From Pseudomonadota bacterium (lineage in GTDB: Bacteria > SAR324 > XYD2-FULL-50-16 > JAHJRI01): DNA of 7,338 nucleotides. Positions 1 through 7,303 of the stretch are shown piece by piece (positions within the stretch are counted from its first letter, which is position 1; each line of letters starts with the position of its first letter). The position numbers and the translations under genes are program-made. The notes under the pieces were generated by a model, which had not been told where the DNA came from, did no database searches, and worked only from the letters and a program-made list of their open reading frames with translations. Where the stretch lies: contig JAKSDL010000405.1 in NCBI GenBank assembly GCA_022360105.1, forward strand, positions 1 through 7,338, given 5' to 3'.

Positions 1-234
1 AAGCAGATGCTCTCCTTCCTGTTTTAAGTCTTCGAGGGTGGCCAGATCAAAACTGAAGATGAAATAGTCTTTTGGTTTGTAGCCTGAAGCAACACAAAGG
101 CTGTCCTTTGAGAAACGGACTCCCAGTCTCAAAACATCCTGTTTAATCACTGCTTCCAGGGGAATGTCAGGTATTTCACGGTTCAGTCGGTCTATTTCCT
201 TCAAGTATTTTGAATCGGAATCTTGGAATGCCAT
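1..234 (-). CDS. N-terminal part of an unrecognised protein (runs off the left edge)
   Basis: An open frame of 78 codons starts at an ATG whose first base is 234 and reads left without a stop to base 1, so the gene is cut by the window edge. The translation starts MAFQDSDSKYLKEIDRLN and later contains VIKQDVLRLGVRF and GYKPKDYFIFSFD. It has no signal peptide or membrane segment, so a cytoplasmic protein is likely. An AAGGG ribosome-binding motif (244-248 on the complement) sits 9 nt before the ATG. The start lies only 21 nt after the stop of the upstream epimerase-like gene, which fits the last visible member of the leftward operon. I cannot assign a function. The segment faintly recalls the region before the core of some radical-SAM proteins, but no cysteine motif is visible, so that is only a weak impression. 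Confidence 0.7.
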   Translation of the reverse strand, partial: MAFQDSDSKYLKEIDRLNREIPDIPLEAVIKQDVLRLGVRFSKDSLCVASGYKPKDYFIFSFDLATLEDLKQEGEHLL

Positions 235-255
235 TACTTTTTACCCTTGATATGC

Positions 256-1104
256 TTACCCAAATGCGTGGGCCAACCCTTCCTTGTAACTCGGAAATCT
301 TAGGGAGAAGCCCGTTTCTACCAGTAATTGATTGCATATTTTGCGATCCGGCTGGGTTAGGTTAAACTTTCTGGTTTGAAAATCGGTCCGATACTCAATA
401 GCAACATCTTGAGCTGCAGGAAAATAGGGTTGATTGATCAGCCAATCAGCAACGTTTTTGGTCGTTTCGCTTTCCAGGTCTATTGCATTGATAACATTTG
501 GAAAATTATCGGATGTGATTGCTCTATCCACAAGTCGAGCCAGATCATGAACATGAATACGATGAACCGGTTGTTGACCTTTGGGAACAGGTTTTCCTGC
601 AAGTATTCGATGGCCGATATTTCTTTCTTTACCATATATGGCTCCCGGACGAATAATCACCGTATCAAAATGGTCAGCCATTGCAGTTTCCGTCAGCAGT
701 CTCAATTTTCCTTTTAGGCTGTCACATTCGAATCGACTTGATTCCTTCCAGACACCCGGTTGGTTCGGGTAGACCCCTGTACTTGAAATATACACACAGC
801 GATTGATGTGAGAACGATTATGTCGCATCCAGTCACACCAGTTTACCACATGCTGTTTTTCTTCCGTGATGTTTTGGTTTGTAGGGGGAATGGTTACTAT
901 CAGAATCGAATTGTCATCTGGCAAATTCGACCAGGTTTTAGGATCAGTCCAGCGGAAGGTGACAACTTGAGAAGATGAATCTTGCTTACCCGCTTGGTCA
1001 GTGGCATGTTGCCTGGTCACCCACACATCGGTATGGGTTTCCAGTACTTCTTTCAATTCCTTGCCCAGGTATCCAAACCCCAGAATACCAACATTCAGGC
1101 TCAT
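256..1104 (-). CDS. YeeZ-like atypical SDR / NAD(P)-dependent epimerase-dehydratase fold protein
   Basis: The 282-residue protein belongs to the extended or atypical short-chain dehydrogenase superfamily. A dinucleotide-binding Rossmann motif GFGYLG lies at residues 9-14. A beta-strand ending in TIPPT (71-75) and the YISSTGVYP stretch (105-113) follow, then RPGAIYG (152-158), HRIHVHDLAR (181-190), and a C-terminal TGFSLRFPSYKEGL (264-277). This order is typical of YeeZ-type proteins, and the length is normal for them. The classical YxxxK catalytic pair is not evident after STGVY: the expected region reads DSLKGKLRLLTE. This is usual for atypical SDRs, so the substrate and even catalysis are unknown. 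The ATG at 1104 is preceded by AGGAAAG at good spacing. The gene starts 10 nt after the FKBP gene's stop, so its ribosome-binding site fills the gap and the two are surely co-transcribed. A link to envelope or sugar metabolism is inference only. Confidence 0.82.
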   Translation of the reverse strand: MSLNVGILGFGYLGKELKEVLETHTDVWVTRQHATDQAGKQDSSSQVVTFRWTDPKTWSNLPDDNSILIVTIPPTNQNITEEKQHVVNWCDWMRHNRSHINRCVYISSTGVYPNQPGVWKESSRFECDSLKGKLRLLTETAMADHFDTVIIRPGAIYGKERNIGHRILAGKPVPKGQQPVHRIHVHDLARLVDRAITSDNFPNVINAIDLESETTKNVADWLINQPYFPAAQDVAIEYRTDFQTRKFNLTQPDRKICNQLLVETGFSLRFPSYKEGLAHAFG

Positions 1105-1114
1105 CGCTTTCCTG

Positions 1115-1810
1115 TTATTTGATTTCCAGCAATTCTATATCAAAAATCAAGGTGGAGTTTGGACCGATAATCGGGCCGGCACTTCTAGCCCCATAAGCCA
1201 ATTCAGATGGAATAAACAGTTTCCATTTGGCACCCGTTTTCATCAACTGCAAAGCCTCGGTCCATCCTTTAATGACACCGTTGACCGGAAAAGTAGCTGG
1301 TTTACCTCTTTTGTACGAGCTATCAAACACTCTTCCATCAATCAAGGTGCCTTCATAGTTCGTAACTACTGTATCAGTTGCTTTAGGTGTTGCTCCGGTT
1401 CCTTTTCTCACAACCTGGTATTGCAGGCCACTCGGCAATGTCACGATGCCTTTTTTGCTTTTGTTTTTGGCTAAAAACAGCTCGCCATCAGTTTTATTCT
1501 TGCCTGCTGATTCGGCATCGGCTTTTTGTTTTTTTGCCATCATGTTTTTCTGCAAATTTGTCATGACTTCCCTGATCTGTTCCTGGGTCAACAAGGGATT
1601 TGCCCCTTTTATCGCATCCTCAATTCCCTTAACCAGGGTGGTCGTATCGATATCGATGCCTTGCTGTTTAAAATTGTTTCCTAAACTCAAGCCAATGCTG
1701 TAACTTACTTTCTGTTTTTCTGTAATCAGTTGCTTAACATCTTTTGCAAACACGGAGGTCGTTGCAAAAACTAACACCGCTGATAGTGCCACCAGGGTTT
1801 TGATTTTCAT
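1115..1810 (-). CDS. Secreted FKBP-type peptidyl-prolyl cis-trans isomerase (FkpA/Mip-like)
   Basis: The 231-residue protein catalyses cis-trans isomerisation of X-Pro bonds and probably acts as a folding helper outside the cytoplasm. Residues 1-22 form a signal peptide (basic MKIK, hydrophobic core, SVFA cleavage site). Residues 30-100 match the helical FKBP N-terminal dimerisation region (SYSIGLSLGNNF, then LTQEQIREVM). A linker follows, and the FKBP domain spans about 125-231. Ligand-pocket residues of FKBP12 are all present: Y152, F162-D163, R168, F174, V179-I180, W183, Y206 in LAYGA, and F223. The enzyme should therefore be active. No lipobox cysteine is seen, so it should be a soluble periplasmic protein rather than a lipoprotein. 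AAGGAA lies just upstream of the ATG. The gene lies 43 nt after the VWA protein gene and 10 nt before the YeeZ-like gene, on the same strand. I am sure of the family; FkpA versus Mip naming is open. Confidence 0.94.
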   Translation of the reverse strand: MKIKTLVALSAVLVFATTSVFAKDVKQLITEKQKVSYSIGLSLGNNFKQQGIDIDTTTLVKGIEDAIKGANPLLTQEQIREVMTNLQKNMMAKKQKADAESAGKNKTDGELFLAKNKSKKGIVTLPSGLQYQVVRKGTGATPKATDTVVTNYEGTLIDGRVFDSSYKRGKPATFPVNGVIKGWTEALQLMKTGAKWKLFIPSELAYGARSAGPIIGPNSTLIFDIELLEIK

Positions 1811-1853
1811 TGTATTCCTTTATGAGTGAAATTTGATAAAGAGCCGGTCAAAT

Positions 1854-2882
1854 TCAGGAGCCGGCGAGAGATGAAGAGGAAAATCGGGTGTTTTTATCGC
1901 TGATCAATGTTTCACACATTAACAGCAAAATAGCGACCCCGAGGAAGAATTGAAATAGCTCGCTCCAGATTTTGGATTCTTTGGATTCTGTCTCCCTTTT
2001 TTCTGCAACTGCAATATAATCTCGATATAGATCTGCCAGATCCACCAGGTTGGTTCTCACCGGAACAAATATCCCACGACTTACCTCGGCGATTTTCTTA
2101 AGGGTGGATTCATCCAATTTGCTTTTGACTGTTTGATTCTGATGTTTCAATAAATTATAGGTCCCGGCATCCCTGATGGGTATGTTCGAACCCTCAGGAT
2201 CACCCAGTCCTACCGTATGTATTCGAATACCGCGTTTAGCTGCCGCTTCCGCAGCCTCTACCGGAAAAGATTCGTGATCTTCACCGTCTGTAATGATGAT
2301 AATGTCCCGGTATTTATTGTCCTGATCATAGAACATACGGTCGGAAACCGTTCGTATGGCATCGCCAAGCAGGGTTCCACCGCGATTTACATCGTCCGGA
2401 CCAATCTTGTTGAGGACATTTAAAAAATAGTTGTAATCCAGGGTCAGAGGCGATTTAATAGCCGTGGATCCGGCAAAAACCAGAAGACCGATCCTGTCCC
2501 CTTCAAGAATTGCCACGACATCCGAAATGATCTGCTTGGCCCTGCCCAAACGGTTCGGTTTCAAATCTTCAGCCAGCATGCTCCGGGAGACATCCACAAC
2601 AAAAACGAGATCCCTGCCTCTTTTTTTTACTGTTTTTTCTACCGGATTTCCCTGGGGTCTCATTAGAGTGAACACCAGAAATAGTGAGGCAAGTAAAAGC
2701 AGTACCTGCTTTGTCAATCGTTTGGAGGTACTAACTGAAGTGACAAGTACCGGAAGCATTTGCTGATTGGCAAATCGAATCAGTAATTTTTTTTTTCGAT
2801 ACCAGCTGTAATAAAAGACAATTCCGAGCAACGGAATTAATCCTAACCAGGCCGAATGTTCAACAGAAGCAAATTGAAACAT
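1854..2882 (-). CDS. BatA/BatB-like membrane-anchored von Willebrand factor A domain protein
   Basis: The 342-residue protein has the Bat (Bacteroides aerotolerance) layout. There is an N-terminal hydrophobic segment (about 11-26), a basic loop (RKKK), a second transmembrane helix (about 58-75), a VWA domain (about 90-290) and a third transmembrane helix (about 309-325). The metal-ion-dependent adhesion site is complete: DVSRS (D97, S99, S101), T170 in GGTLLGD, and D199 in ITDGED. It should therefore bind a divalent cation and a protein partner. Known Bat proteins act with MoxR ATPases and DUF58 proteins in envelope stress or assembly. None of those partners is visible here, since the gene upstream is divergent clpP. 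BatA and BatB cannot be told apart from this sequence. The ATG at 2882 has only a weak AAGCGG-like ribosome-binding site, but the hydrophobic N-terminus supports this start. It is the first gene of the leftward set. Confidence 0.87.
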   Translation of the reverse strand: MFQFASVEHSAWLGLIPLLGIVFYYSWYRKKKLLIRFANQQMLPVLVTSVSTSKRLTKQVLLLLASLFLVFTLMRPQGNPVEKTVKKRGRDLVFVVDVSRSMLAEDLKPNRLGRAKQIISDVVAILEGDRIGLLVFAGSTAIKSPLTLDYNYFLNVLNKIGPDDVNRGGTLLGDAIRTVSDRMFYDQDNKYRDIIIITDGEDHESFPVEAAEAAAKRGIRIHTVGLGDPEGSNIPIRDAGTYNLLKHQNQTVKSKLDESTLKKIAEVSRGIFVPVRTNLVDLADLYRDYIAVAEKRETESKESKIWSELFQFFLGVAILLLMCETLISDKNTRFSSSSLAGS

Positions 2883-2973
2883 GATTTACGTAAGCCGCTT
2901 TGTTATTGTAGCTAGTGCTGACCTTACTTAACAAGCTTGAAATGTGGGGTCTGATAGATTGCCACAAACCGGA

Positions 2974-2979
2974 TTTATA
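2974..2979 (-). promoter_or_regulatory. Candidate extended -10 element for the leftward operon
   Basis: On the complement the sequence reads TTGCTATAAATC. That is TATAAA with the upstream TG of an extended -10 (TGC-TATAAA), about 90 bp before the ATG of the VWA gene. No good -35 hexamer is seen at 16-18 bp. Extended -10 promoters can work without one. The region is AT-rich, so a chance match is quite possible. Confidence 0.3.
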
Positions 2980-3098
2980 GCAATATATCCCCATTTTTCA
3001 GATCCTTACTCTGATCAGTAAAATCTAGATTCATATCAAAATAGGCCGAGTCAGTCCACAACCATTCTGTTCGAAGCACGTCTCGCTCAAAGTATGGA

Positions 3099-3127
3099 TT
3101 GCAAGATTTTTGGGTATCATATATATT
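3099..3127 (+). promoter_or_regulatory. Candidate sigma70-type promoter for clpP and downstream genes
   Basis: TTGCAA (3099-3104; 4 of 6 matches to TTGACA) is followed after a 17-bp spacer by TATATT (3122-3127; 5 of 6 matches to TATAAT). Transcription would start near 3134, giving a leader of about 155 nt before the chosen clpP ATG. The ideal spacing is the main support. The inverted repeat at 3153-3173 would fall inside the leader RNA. Confidence 0.4.
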
Positions 3128-3288
3128 GAATGTTTATATCAACAAGGTTTGACCGGCGTTAACCCCTGGCCGGGATTGCTAAAAAAAATAGATCCATCAG
3201 TATATTTCGTAAATCAACATTCAAGCTCTTTGTGTTTGATCTTACCTCATTCCATACCCATCCAAGATTCCAAAATAAAGAACAGACA

Positions 3289-3873
3289 ATGACTATTGAA
3301 CTGAACAAAAGCGCCGAAGAGGAGAAGGATAACTCTTTCGCCAACGAGCTAATGGAAACCAGGACAATCATCATCTCCGGTTCCGTTGACGGCAAACTGG
3401 CAGACAAAGTTATCAAGCAATTACTGGTTCTGGAAAAGAAAGACCCGAAAAAGAAGATTATTATTTTTGTTAATTCTCCAGGCGGGGAAGTTTACAGCGG
3501 ATTTGCCATTTACGATATGATAAAAATGATCTCTTGTCCTGTTGTTACTGTCGTTATGGGCCTGGCAGCCAGTATGGGTTCCATTCTTTCCCTGGCAGGA
3601 GATGATGGTAAACGTTATGCCTTTCCCAATTCCAAAATCATGATCCACCAACCCTTGCTTGCCGGAGCTGAAGGGCAAACAACCGATCTGGAAATACATT
3701 CAAAAAACATAGTTAAGACCAGAAAAGAGATTGCCGGTCTCTACGCCGCAGTTACAGGAAAAAGTTCAGAAGATATTTTAAAGGATATCGACCGTGATCA
3801 CTGGCTATCGGCCAAAGAAGCCGTCAAATATGGTTTGATCGACAAAATTATTACCAAGCGATCACAGCTGTAA
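3289..3873 (+). CDS. clpP: ATP-dependent Clp protease proteolytic subunit (ClpP family), variant N-terminus
   Basis: From the ATG at 3289 the protein has 194 residues, the usual size of mature ClpP. The Ser-His-Asp triad is in place: S95 in GLAASMG, H120 in MIHQP, and D170 in DRDHWLSA. The oxyanion-strand motif VNSPGGEVYSG (61-71) and the handle-helix segment TTDLEIHSKNI (131-141) are also present. It should form the barrel peptidase that degrades substrates fed by a ClpX- or ClpA-type unfoldase. The first 20 residues (MTIELNKSAEEEKDNSFANE) are highly charged and lack the canonical propeptide and VPMV-type axial-loop sequence of ClpP. This suggests a ClpP paralogue with altered pore or partner contacts. 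A GTG at 3232 would add 19 residues, but it has no ribosome-binding site and the added residues look unlike the family. The ATG itself has only AAAGA upstream. No clpX follows; the next gene is a UDP-sugar enzyme. Confidence 0.92.
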   Translation: MTIELNKSAEEEKDNSFANELMETRTIIISGSVDGKLADKVIKQLLVLEKKDPKKKIIIFVNSPGGEVYSGFAIYDMIKMISCPVVTVVMGLAASMGSILSLAGDDGKRYAFPNSKIMIHQPLLAGAEGQTTDLEIHSKNIVKTRKEIAGLYAAVTGKSSEDILKDIDRDHWLSAKEAVKYGLIDKIITKRSQL

Positions 3874-3922
3874 TTACTCCTTAAGTTAGAATCCTAATTA
3901 ATATTTAAATCAAGGGCGAATA

Positions 3923-5248
3923 ATGAAAGTCAGTGTGTTTGGCAGTGGTTACGTGGGACTGGTTGCCGGGGCTTGCTTTGCAGAAAGTGGAAACGATGTC
4001 ATTTGCGTTGATATCGATGAGAAGAAAATTGAAAACCTGAACAACGGAATCATCCCCATTTACGAGCCAGGTCTTGAAGAGATGATCAGGAGAAATGCCA
4101 GACAGCGTCGTCTTGTGTTTACCACCGATATGGAGCTGGCAGTTAAATCGTCCCTCTTCAACTTTATCGCTGTTGGCACCCCTCCGGATGAAGACGGCAG
4201 TGCAGACTTGAAACACGTCCTGGCCGTAGCCAAAACGATCGGAACCCATATGGACGATTTCAAGGTCATTGTCGACAAGTCAACAGTGCCCGTTGGAACC
4301 GCAGAAAGAGTTCGAGAAACAGTAAAAACAGCTTTGCTGGACAGAGGCGTAGAGATTGAGTTTGATGTGGTCTCCAATCCGGAATTTCTAAGAGAAGGTG
4401 TTGCCATCAATGATTTTATGCAACCTGACCGGGTTGTGATCGGAACGGATAATCCTCGCACAGCCGCTTTGATGAATGAATTGTATTCGCCCTACATGAA
4501 GACCAAGGACCGGCTGATAGCCATGGATATCAAGAGTGCGGAGATGACCAAATACGCCGCCAATTCCATGTTGGCCGCAAAGATCTCCTTCATGAATGAA
4601 ATTTCAAGATTATGCGAAAAGGTCGGTGCGAATATAGATATGGTAAGAGTCGGGATTGGAACCGATAATCGAATCGGTCCCAGCTTCCTTTTTCCGGGCA
4701 TTGGCTATGGTGGCTCCTGTTTTCCCAAAGACGTGCAGGCCTTGATCCGAACCGGTAATGAAAACCAATGCGAAATGGATTTGCTTCAGGCCGTGGAACA
4801 GGTGAACAACAGCCAAAAGCATCACCTGCTTGACCTGATAGATCAGGAATACGGAAGTGATCTGAGTGGCAAAACATTCGCCACCTGGGGATTGGCCTTC
4901 AAACCCCAGACAGATGATATGCGTGAGGCACCTTCCAGGGTCATAATCGATGGGCTGTTGAACAAGGGTGCAAGAATCGTCGCCAGTGATCCGGCCGCTA
5001 TAGAAACAGCAAGAGACATCTGGAGCGATCAAATCGAATATCAGGAGTATTACTATGACGCTCTGAACGATGCCGATGCCCTGCTTATTCTGACTGAGTG
5101 GAATGACTTCAGAAGACCTGATTTCAGCCGAATCAAAGACTTACTTAAACATCCCGTAGTATTCGACGGCAGAAATATATATGATCCGCAAAAAATGAGG
5201 TCCCTGGGATTCAAATATTTTAGTATCGGACGTCCCAACGGCCAATAA
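3923..5248 (+). CDS. ugd: UDP-glucose 6-dehydrogenase
   Basis: The 441-residue cytoplasmic enzyme oxidises UDP-glucose to UDP-glucuronate with two NAD+. The NAD-binding motif GSGYVG (7-12) opens the first Rossmann domain, with acidic D30 ending the second strand (VICVDID). [13 protein letters not shown] (84-96), KSTVPVGT (119-126) and NPEFLREG (152-159, catalytic E154) follow. The central domain has EMTKYAANS (K210, N214), and the nucleophile C266 lies in [10 protein letters not shown] (261-270). The C-terminal UDP-binding domain carries [16 protein letters not shown] and ends with GRNIYDP. All key residues are present and the length is typical of bacterial single-subunit enzymes. AAGGG sits 6 nt before the ATG. 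The next gene uses its product, which makes UDP-glucuronate the likely intermediate for UDP-xylose. The 49-nt gap after clpP holds only a weak 6-bp hairpin (3884-3899) with no T-run, so read-through from clpP is plausible. Confidence 0.96.
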   Translation: MKVSVFGSGYVGLVAGACFAESGNDVICVDIDEKKIENLNNGIIPIYEPGLEEMIRRNARQRRLVFTTDMELAVKSSLFNFIAVGTPPDEDGSADLKHVLAVAKTIGTHMDDFKVIVDKSTVPVGTAERVRETVKTALLDRGVEIEFDVVSNPEFLREGVAINDFMQPDRVVIGTDNPRTAALMNELYSPYMKTKDRLIAMDIKSAEMTKYAANSMLAAKISFMNEISRLCEKVGANIDMVRVGIGTDNRIGPSFLFPGIGYGGSCFPKDVQALIRTGNENQCEMDLLQAVEQVNNSQKHHLLDLIDQEYGSDLSGKTFATWGLAFKPQTDDMREAPSRVIIDGLLNKGARIVASDPAAIETARDIWSDQIEYQEYYYDALNDADALLILTEWNDFRRPDFSRIKDLLKHPVVFDGRNIYDPQKMRSLGFKYFSIGRPNGQ

Positions 5249-5284
5249 ATTCACCTTTTTCTTAACCACAACCACTTTACAGTC

Positions 5285-6229
5285 ATGAAAAACCGAAAAC
5301 GGATTCTAGTTACCGGTGGGGCCGGATTTATCGGCTCGCATCTGTGTGAAAGACTGCTCAAAGAAGGACATGACGTAGTTAGCCTTGATAATTTTTTCAC
5401 AGGAACCAAGGAAAACATTCTTCCCTTAATGGAAAATCCGTATTTCGAAAGCGTTCGACATGATATCACCCATCAATACTTCATTGAAGTAGACTGGATT
5501 TTCAACCTGGCCTGTCCAGCCTCCCCGGTTCATTATCAATTCAATCCCATTAAAACATTGAAAACCAATATTATGGGAACGTTGAACATGTTGGGCTTGG
5601 CTAAAAGGGTGAAAGCAAGAATCCTACATGCCAGCACATCGGAGGTTTATGGTGACCCGGAAATGCATCCTCAAAAAGAGGAATACTGGGGCAATGTGAA
5701 TCCAATTGGACTAAGAAGCTGTTATGACGAGGGAAAAAGAGCTGCCGAGACCTTGATGATGGATTATAAGCGGGAACAGAAGGTGGATTCAAAAATCGTA
5801 CGGATTTTTAATACCTACGGTCCCAAGATGCGTTTTGATGACGGCAGGGTGGTCAGCAACTTTATCGTCCAGGCGTTAAAAGGCGACGATATAACCGTTT
5901 ATGGAGATGGCAGCCAGACGCGATCCTTTTGTTATGTTGATGACCTTGTAGAGGCCATGATGCGGATGATGAAAAAGGACGATTTCTCAGGCCCCGTGAA
6001 TACAGGCAATCCCGACGAATTCACAGTCATGGAATTGGCACAAAAAATCATCGAGATGACCGGCTCAAAATCTAAGATCATTTTTAAGGAATTACCTTCA
6101 GATGATCCTGTAAGGCGAAAACCCGATATCAGTCTTGCCAGGGAAAAACTCGATTGGGAGCCCAAAGTAAAGCTGGAAGAGGGTCTCAAGACCACCATTG
6201 GCTATTTCGATCAGTGGCTGTCTGCCTGA
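5285..6229 (+). CDS. uxs: UDP-glucuronate decarboxylase (UDP-xylose synthase)
   Basis: The 314-residue extended SDR enzyme converts UDP-glucuronate to UDP-xylose through a 4-keto intermediate with bound NAD+. The motif GGAGFIG (11-17) binds NAD, and acidic D35 in [13 protein letters not shown] contacts the adenosine ribose. [12 protein letters not shown] (74-85) and STSEVYGDP (117-125) carry the family signature with T118 and E120. Y147 and K151 in CYDEGKR form the YxxxK pair. [10 protein letters not shown] (173-182), [14 protein letters not shown] (208-221) and the DDPVRRKPD stretch (273-281, active-site arginine) distinguish it from dTDP-glucose dehydratases. The length matches bacterial UXS, and there is no membrane anchor as in animal UXS. 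The ATG follows a 36-nt gap with no recognisable Shine-Dalgarno sequence, so translation may depend on coupling to ugd. UDP-xylose would be used by glycosyltransferases that lie outside the window. Confidence 0.94.
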   Translation: MKNRKRILVTGGAGFIGSHLCERLLKEGHDVVSLDNFFTGTKENILPLMENPYFESVRHDITHQYFIEVDWIFNLACPASPVHYQFNPIKTLKTNIMGTLNMLGLAKRVKARILHASTSEVYGDPEMHPQKEEYWGNVNPIGLRSCYDEGKRAAETLMMDYKREQKVDSKIVRIFNTYGPKMRFDDGRVVSNFIVQALKGDDITVYGDGSQTRSFCYVDDLVEAMMRMMKKDDFSGPVNTGNPDEFTVMELAQKIIEMTGSKSKIIFKELPSDDPVRRKPDISLAREKLDWEPKVKLEEGLKTTIGYFDQWLSA

Positions 6230-6270
6230 TCATTCAATAAATACCTGTTCTATATAGTCTCTCATTCCCA

Positions 6271-7017
6271 ATGAGTTCGATAAATCCCCGACAAATCGCA
6301 GTGATTCTCGTTGAGCCAACCCAACCCGGAAATATCGGCTCAACTGCAAGAGCCATGGATAACATGGGTATTACTGATTTCAGATTGGTTAATCCCTGCC
6401 ATTATTTCCACCCCGAAGCCCGCATGTTTTCCATGAATGCCCGCTATTTGCTTCATCAGGCAAAAACATTTGGCACTCTTGAAGAAGCGCTGGCTGACAG
6501 GCAACTGATCATTGGAACAACCGCCAGAGAAAGAGAAAAGATTAAGAAACTGACCAGTCTTCACAATCTCGAAAACATCGTTTCCAGTTATCCGGAAGAT
6601 ATCAAAATAGCCCTGGTGTTTGGCACCGAGCAATCCGGTCTGCGCAATGAGCATTTGGATCTTTGCAACGAGTGGGTATACATTCCTACCTTTGGCAAAA
6701 GCAGCTCTCTAAACCTTTCCCAGGCTGTGGTTGTAACATTGTATGAATTGTCAAAATTCTTCGGAATTAGTCCTGCGCAGACCGAATTTGAGATTATTCC
6801 TGCCTCTTCCTCCAGCATTGAAGGCATGAAATCACATCTGTTTTCTATTTTGGAAAAAACAGGATTTCTCCATAAAAGTTCAAAAGAAACGGTTTGGACC
6901 AGCTTCTCAGATATGATCGGAAGAGCAAAACCGGATGAACGAGATGTGCGGATGATTCGCGGATTCTTCAACAGAATAGAAGTCACCATTCGGCGTCTTA
7001 AGAAAAAGCTGCCTTAA
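6271..7017 (+). CDS. trmJ: tRNA (cytidine/uridine-32-2'-O)-methyltransferase, TrmJ family
   Basis: The 248-residue SPOUT-class enzyme methylates the 2'-hydroxyl of residue 32 in tRNA anticodon loops using S-adenosylmethionine. Motif 1 is EPTQPGNIGSTARAM (15-29), with the conserved N21 and R27. Motif 2 is ALVFGTEQSGL (114-124). Motif 3 is IPTFGKSSSLNLSQA (138-152), which forms the trefoil knot and cofactor pocket. The C-terminal third contains a segment ending ERDVRMIRGFFNRIE (223-237), which matches the TrmJ C-terminal extension rather than the shorter TrmL. The length is close to E. coli TrmJ. Other SPOUT methyltransferases (TrmL, TrmH) are less likely for that reason. The gene follows uxs by 41 nt, and its ATG has no visible Shine-Dalgarno motif (the upstream bases read TCTCATTCCCA). 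Co-transcription with the sugar genes is likely, but I see no functional link. Confidence 0.88.
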   Translation: MSSINPRQIAVILVEPTQPGNIGSTARAMDNMGITDFRLVNPCHYFHPEARMFSMNARYLLHQAKTFGTLEEALADRQLIIGTTAREREKIKKLTSLHNLENIVSSYPEDIKIALVFGTEQSGLRNEHLDLCNEWVYIPTFGKSSSLNLSQAVVVTLYELSKFFGISPAQTEFEIIPASSSSIEGMKSHLFSILEKTGFLHKSSKETVWTSFSDMIGRAKPDERDVRMIRGFFNRIEVTIRRLKKKLP

Positions 7018-7221
7018 TACACAAATAAATTTCCGACCGACAACAGAACTTTCTCTTCAACAAAATCTCTTAACAATCCAACTAAATGTGATTTTTCCTG
7101 CCGAGTCTCTCCTTTTTTATCAATAAGGATTTGCTGCCCGGAATTAGGCAGTCTTCATAATCTCTTGACAGATAAACGCTCAGAAGATTTTTTGCTCAGC
7201 TTTCAAATAAATTATTTTTAT

Positions 7222-7245
7222 AAAGCTTCAAAGCTTTGATTTTTT
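7222..7245 (+). terminator. Weak candidate rho-independent terminator after trmJ
   Basis: AAAGC (7222-7226) pairs with GCTTT (7233-7237) around a 6-nt loop. The stem is followed after two bases by six T (7240-7245). The stem is short and AT-rich and lies about 200 nt after the trmJ stop, so it would be a weak terminator at best. It is the only hairpin with a T-run seen in the tail. Confidence 0.35.
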
Positions 7246-7303
7246 GTATGCTTTTGGCATTCCCCTTAAATTTCAATCCTTATGAGAAATATTATTCGAC
7301 ATC

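Larger units (their letters stand above)
2883..3288. other. Divergent intergenic region between the VWA gene and clpP
   Basis: About 400 bp separates the two divergent starts and should hold promoters for both directions. Candidate promoter elements for each side are listed separately. Small dyads are also visible: TTACT-CTGATC-AGTAA (3006-3021) and CCGGC-N11-GCCGG (3153-3173), the second followed by a run of eight A at 3181-3188. I see no convincing gene, tRNA or known riboswitch here. Confidence 0.7.

Noticed and set aside
975..1474. Plus-strand frames of 73 and 157 codons opposite the YeeZ-like and FKBP genes
   Set aside because: They are antisense to two clear genes with full family motifs, and their translations show no domain features.
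1841..1864. GAGCCGG direct repeat around the stop of the VWA gene
   Set aside because: It is only 7 bp, with two copies 17 nt apart, partly inside coding sequence. Chance is sufficient.
3110..3292. 60-codon frame upstream of clpP on the plus strand
   Set aside because: It begins at a TTG without a ribosome-binding site, overlaps the clpP start in another frame and has no family-like features.
3884..3899. Hairpin AGTTAG-AATC-CTAATT between clpP and ugd as a terminator
   Set aside because: The short AT-rich stem contains a G-T pair and is followed by AATATTTAAATC rather than a T-run. It is unlikely to stop transcription.
7134..7151. Hairpin CTGCC-N8-GGCAG as a trmJ terminator
   Set aside because: It has a 5-bp stem with an 8-nt loop and no T-run; TCTTCATAATC follows.
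7165..7193. TTGACA at 7165-7170 as a promoter
   Set aside because: At 17 bp spacing the next hexamer is TTTTTT, and no TATAAT-like sequence is near.
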